NCBI RefSeq assembly: GCF_009834025.1
Contig: NZ_CP047156.1
Coordinates: forward strand, 992,001 to 1,056,000
From: Epidermidibacterium keratini
GTDB taxonomy: Bacteria; Actinomycetota; Actinomycetes; Mycobacteriales; Antricoccaceae
DNA length: 64,000 nucleotides
Reading direction: 5' to 3'
Made by a program: the position numbers and the translations under genes. The notes under the pieces were generated by a model. That model was not told where the DNA came from. It saw only the letters and a list, made by a program, of their open reading frames with translations, and searched no databases. How positions within the stretch are numbered: the first letter of the stretch is position 1; the number at the start of each line of letters is the position of its first letter. Shown here in pieces: positions 61,404-64,000 of this stretch.

Positions 61404-62714
61404 TCACCGCACCGCCGGGGTGATCTTCTGCAGGCCGTTGAGGATGCGGTCCATCGCGTCCCCGTCGCGGGGGTCGGTCAGGTTGGCCATCATCTTCAGC
61501 ACGAACTTCATCAGCAGCGGCCGCGGCAGGCCGTGCTTGGTGGCGATCCGCATGATGTGCGGGTTGCCGATCAGCTTCACGAATACCCCGCCGAGACGGT
61601 AGTAACTCCCGAGGTGGTCGGCCAGCGCGCCGTTGTAGCCCTCCAGCGCGCGCTCGCGCGACTGCGCCGTACGCCGGCCAAACGACTGGGCGACCGCCTC
61701 AGCAGCCAGCTCGCCGGTCTCCATCGCGTAGGCGATCCCCTCGCCGTTGAACGGGTTGATCGCACCGCCGGCATCGCCGACGAGCAGCAGCCCGTCGCGG
61801 TAGTGCGGATGTTTGTTGAAGCCCATCGGCAGTCCCCCGCCGCGGGTCGGGCCTTCGGCGTTGTCCTCGACGAAGCCCCACTCCTCGGGCAGTCCGCCGA
61901 GCCAGCGCACCAGCAGGTCGCGGTAGTTGATGTCCTGGAAGGACGCCGAGCTGTTGAGGATGCCGAGGCCGACGTTCGACGTACCGTCGCCGACCCCGAA
62001 AATCCAGCCATAGCCCGGAAGCAGCCGCCGCCCGCCGTCTGGGGTGTCTTCCCACAGCTCCAGCCACGACTCGAGGTAGTTGTCATCGTGACGCGGCGAG
62101 CGGTAGTAGCGGCGTACCGCCACACCCATCGGCCGCTTGTCGTCACGGACGATGCCTTCGCCGAGGCCGAGGCGTCCGCCCATGCCGTCGGCGGCGATCA
62201 CGACGGGAGCGCGAAACTCTTGCGGCTCCTTGCCGGGCCCGACCTTGGCCACGACGCCGGTGACTCGGCCCGAGTCGTCGTGGACGGCGCCGGTGACGTT
62301 GCACTGCTCGATGAGCTTGGCGCCGACCTGCTGTGCGCGGCGGGCCAGCAGCTCGTCGAAGTCGGCGCGCGGGCGCACCAGACCGTAGTCGGGGAAGCTC
62401 GCGAGCTCGGGCCAGTCGAGCTCCAGACGAAGGCCGCCGCCGATGACCCGCAGGCCCTTGTTGCGGATCCAGCCGCCGCCGATGCCGTCGCCGCCGGGGT
62501 TGCCCTCGGAGGTGTCGATGCCCATCGCGACGATGTTCTTGACCGCGCGTGGGGTCAGCCCGTCGCCGCAGACCTTCTCGCGCGGGAAGACGCCCTTCTC
62601 AAGCAGCAGGACATCCAGCCCGTGCAGGGCCGCGTGGTAGGCCGCCGCCGAGCCTCCGGGGCCCGCTCCGACGACGATGACATCGGCGTCCGTGTGCGCA
62701 CGGACAGCGCTCAT
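61404..62714 (-). CDS. Geranylgeranyl reductase family flavoprotein, MenJ-like menaquinone reductase
   Basis: A 436-residue FAD-dependent reductase. The Rossmann motif DVIVVGAGPGGSAAAYHAAL opens the protein; KGVFPREKVCGDGLTPRAVK and LLVGDAGGAINPFNGEGIAY are the family blocks. The mycobacterial homologue Rv0561c (MenJ) saturates one isoprene unit of menaquinone. Here the gene sits between menG and nuoA and the prenyl synthase follows nuoN, so the same role is likely. The start is the ATG at 62714 (MSAVRAHTDADVIVVG) with GAGG about 9 nt upstream. An archaeal-lipid-type reductase is the alternative family member but does not fit the context. Confidence 0.9.
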   Translation of the reverse strand: MSAVRAHTDADVIVVGAGPGGSAAAYHAALHGLDVLLLEKGVFPREKVCGDGLTPRAVKNIVAMGIDTSEGNPGGDGIGGGWIRNKGLRVIGGGLRLELDWPELASFPDYGLVRPRADFDELLARRAQQVGAKLIEQCNVTGAVHDDSGRVTGVVAKVGPGKEPQEFRAPVVIAADGMGGRLGLGEGIVRDDKRPMGVAVRRYYRSPRHDDNYLESWLELWEDTPDGGRRLLPGYGWIFGVGDGTSNVGLGILNSSASFQDINYRDLLVRWLGGLPEEWGFVEDNAEGPTRGGGLPMGFNKHPHYRDGLLLVGDAGGAINPFNGEGIAYAMETGELAAEAVAQSFGRRTAQSRERALEGYNGALADHLGSYYRLGGVFVKLIGNPHIMRIATKHGLPRPLLMKFVLKMMANLTDPRDGDAMDRILNGLQKITPAVR

Positions 62715-62847
62715 GACCACAACCTCAAGACATGCTGGTGGGCACCGCAAGACGGCGCGCTTGTGAAAACTTGCACGAACTAACTTGCCAAGTCTAGAAC
62801 TGGCATGCGAGCCGGTGAAAGTAAGGACAACCTAACCCGGCCTAGCC

Positions 62848-63570
62848 TCATACCAGCGGACGCGTGGCCCGGTGGATCGCCACGATTCCGCCGGTGAGGT
62901 TTCGCCACTGTGGGGAGATCCAGCCGGCATCGTCGATCAGCTCGGCCAGCCCCTGCTGGTCCGGCCATGCTCGGATCGACTCGGCCAGGTAGTCGTAGGC
63001 CTCGGCGTTGGAGGCAGAGCTGGCGGCCAGATGCGGCAGGGCCTTGAGTACGACGTCGAAGTAGGCGCGGCGCATCAGCGTCGTGGTGGGGGTCGAGAAC
63101 TCGCAGATCGCCAGCCGACCGCCGGGCTTGGTGACGCGCAGCATCTCGCGCAGCGCCTGCGGCACGTCGGCGACGTTACGCAGGCCGAACGAGATCAGGA
63201 CCGCATCGAAGCTCTGGTCGGCAAACGGCAGGTGCAGCGCGTCGGCGGCGACGAGGGGTACGGCGGCCCGGCGTACTCGCTCGGTTTGCATACCGGCGCG
63301 CAGCATCCCGAGAGAGAAATCGGCCCCCACGCAGTAGGCGCCGGACTTCGCCAGCTCGGCGGTCGAGACGCCGGTGCCGCAGGCCAGGTCGAGCACGCGT
63401 TGGCCGGCCTTGAGCTGCAGCGCCTTGCGGGTCGCGGTGCGCCAGACCCGGTCCAGGCCGCCGGTCATGACGGTGTTGGTGATGTCGTAGCGGCGCGCGA
63501 CGCCGTCAAACATCTGCTGCACCTCGTGCGGCTTCTTATCCAGACGGGCGCGGTTCGGCTGCGTACTCAC
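62848..63570 (-). CDS. menG: Demethylmenaquinone methyltransferase
   Basis: MenG/UbiE performs the last step of menaquinone synthesis, SAM-dependent methylation of demethylmenaquinone. The 240-residue protein has [20 protein letters not shown], the SAM motif [37 protein letters not shown] and [20 protein letters not shown]. The start is the GTG at 63570 ([17 protein letters not shown]); a -10-like TAGAGT (63584-63579) lies 8 nt upstream with no clear Shine-Dalgarno, suggesting a leaderless transcript. The longer open frame upstream is shadow sequence. It is upstream of the MenJ-like gene (133 nt) and divergent from a lipoprotein gene. Confidence 0.95.
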   Translation of the reverse strand: MSTQPNRARLDKKPHEVQQMFDGVARRYDITNTVMTGGLDRVWRTATRKALQLKAGQRVLDLACGTGVSTAELAKSGAYCVGADFSLGMLRAGMQTERVRRAAVPLVAADALHLPFADQSFDAVLISFGLRNVADVPQALREMLRVTKPGGRLAICEFSTPTTTLMRRAYFDVVLKALPHLAASSASNAEAYDYLAESIRAWPDQQGLAELIDDAGWISPQWRNLTGGIVAIHRATRPLV

Positions 63571-63611
63571 GAGCGACCACTCTAGCGGCGCCCGCCGTAC
63601 TCGGTGGTCGA

Positions 63612-63702
63612 GCCTTTCGGTGGCGGCGTTGGGACGACCCGGTCGGGAACGCGCCCTAGTTCCGCACCGTCGCACCCCACGGCGCCCCCGCCACCGAAAG
63701 GC
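63612..63702 (+). promoter_or_regulatory. Nested inverted repeats and ECF-like promoter before the lipoprotein gene
   Basis: Outer arms GCCTTTCGGTGGCGG/CCGCCACCGAAAGGC (63612-63626 and 63688-63702) are perfect over 15 bp; the right arm includes the Shine-Dalgarno AAAGG. Between them lies GGAAC-n17-CGTC (63646-63671), the form of ECF sigma promoters, and a small GGAAC/GTTCC repeat. Function is inferred. Confidence 0.45.
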
Positions 63703-63708
63703 GAGCAC

Positions 63709-64000
63709 ATGAAGACGACCCTGCGACTGACGGCATCCGCGACGATCCTGATCGCCGTCGCGGCGTTCGCCTCCGCGTGCGGTAGCGAGCCGAAGACCGC
63801 CGGTCCAGCCGAGGTCCGGGTCGCCGGTAACTACCAAGACGAACCGCCGGTCTCCGAGCTCATCGACGACTGGCAGGAGCCGAAGGGATCTGGCGAGCTC
63901 GCCGTGCCCCACCTCGCTATCAAAGAGACTGGATTCAGCACGTCGACCACGCTGTCGTACGACGTTGCCGACGCCTTTGCCATGACCGACGACTACGACC
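63709..64000 (+). CDS. Predicted lipoprotein (C-terminus beyond window)
   Basis: An open frame from the ATG at 63709 runs to the window end (97 complete codons). [20 protein letters not shown] then ASAC gives a lipoprotein signal peptide with the lipobox Cys at residue 24. The mature part begins [20 protein letters not shown] and is acidic and soluble. AAAGG lies 8 nt upstream. Too little is visible to name a family. It is divergent from menG and preceded by nested inverted repeats and an ECF-like promoter, so envelope-stress control is a possibility only. Confidence 0.75.
   Translation, partial: MKTTLRLTASATILIAVAAFASACGSEPKTAGPAEVRVAGNYQDEPPVSELIDDWQEPKGSGELAVPHLAIKETGFSTSTTLSYDVADAFAMTDDYD

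Overview
The window is GC-rich chromosomal DNA from an actinobacterium (Actinomycetota). The evidence is the gene order secE-nusG-rplK-rplA ... rplJ-rplL ... rpoB-rpoC with rpmG and a HadA/HadB-type MaoC pair just upstream, an amtB-glnB-glnD operon with a GlnR-like operator, a three-gene sdhCAB, menaquinone genes flanking a 14-gene nuo operon, GTG/TTG starts and very GC-rich third positions. I cannot name the genus. It is a core-genome window with short accessory insertions. I see no insertion sequence, prophage, CRISPR array or secretion cluster.

Layout. 1-7.4 kb (minus): rpoC (C-terminus cut by the window edge) and rpoB with its promoter. 7.6-16.1 kb: an accessory block (HEPN-like orphan, Fsr-like MFS exporter divergent from an AraC regulator, CaiB/BaiF CoA-transferase, DUF2332 protein, short UvrA paralogue, zinc alcohol dehydrogenase). 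16.3-24.7 kb (mostly minus): rplL, rplJ with leader, rplA, rplK, nusG, secE, tRNA-Trp, hadB, hadA, rpmG, tRNA-Met and tRNA-Thr, interrupted by a secreted M28 peptidase and an SRPBCC protein. 25-27.9 kb: an acidic DxDGD-repeat protein, tRNA-Tyr, yajQ, rmlA and a small membrane protein. 28-31.7 kb: sdhCAB. 31.8-35.8 kb (minus): amtB-glnB-glnD. 36-38.9 kb: korAB, 2-oxoglutarate:ferredoxin oxidoreductase. 39.2-44 kb: a membrane protein, a LacI regulator and a divergent OpuC/ProU-type compatible-solute ABC transporter. 44.2-63.6 kb (minus): menG, a MenJ-like reductase, nuoA-N and a polyprenyl diphosphate synthase. 63.7 kb: the start of a lipoprotein gene.

How it fits together. The polyprenyl diphosphate synthase, MenG and the MenJ-like flavoprotein make and tailor menaquinone, the electron acceptor of complex I (nuoA-N) and of succinate dehydrogenase (sdhCAB). 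KorAB feeds the TCA cycle upstream of SdhCAB. AmtB, PII and GlnD form the ammonium uptake and sensing module. The OpuC-type transporter probably gives osmoprotection.

The less ordinary signals are: long acidic N-terminal extensions on SecE, NusG and NuoC (and a smaller one on SdhA); two small families of dispersed palindromes with two copies each; very long perfect inverted repeats between convergent genes; a perfect LacI-type operator; a four-element GlnR-like operator; a 12-bp-arm palindrome before the SRPBCC gene; a run of three palindromes between rplK and rplA; and several genes whose -10 box lies only 6-8 nt before the start codon, suggesting leaderless mRNAs. I found no convincing new multi-gene system.
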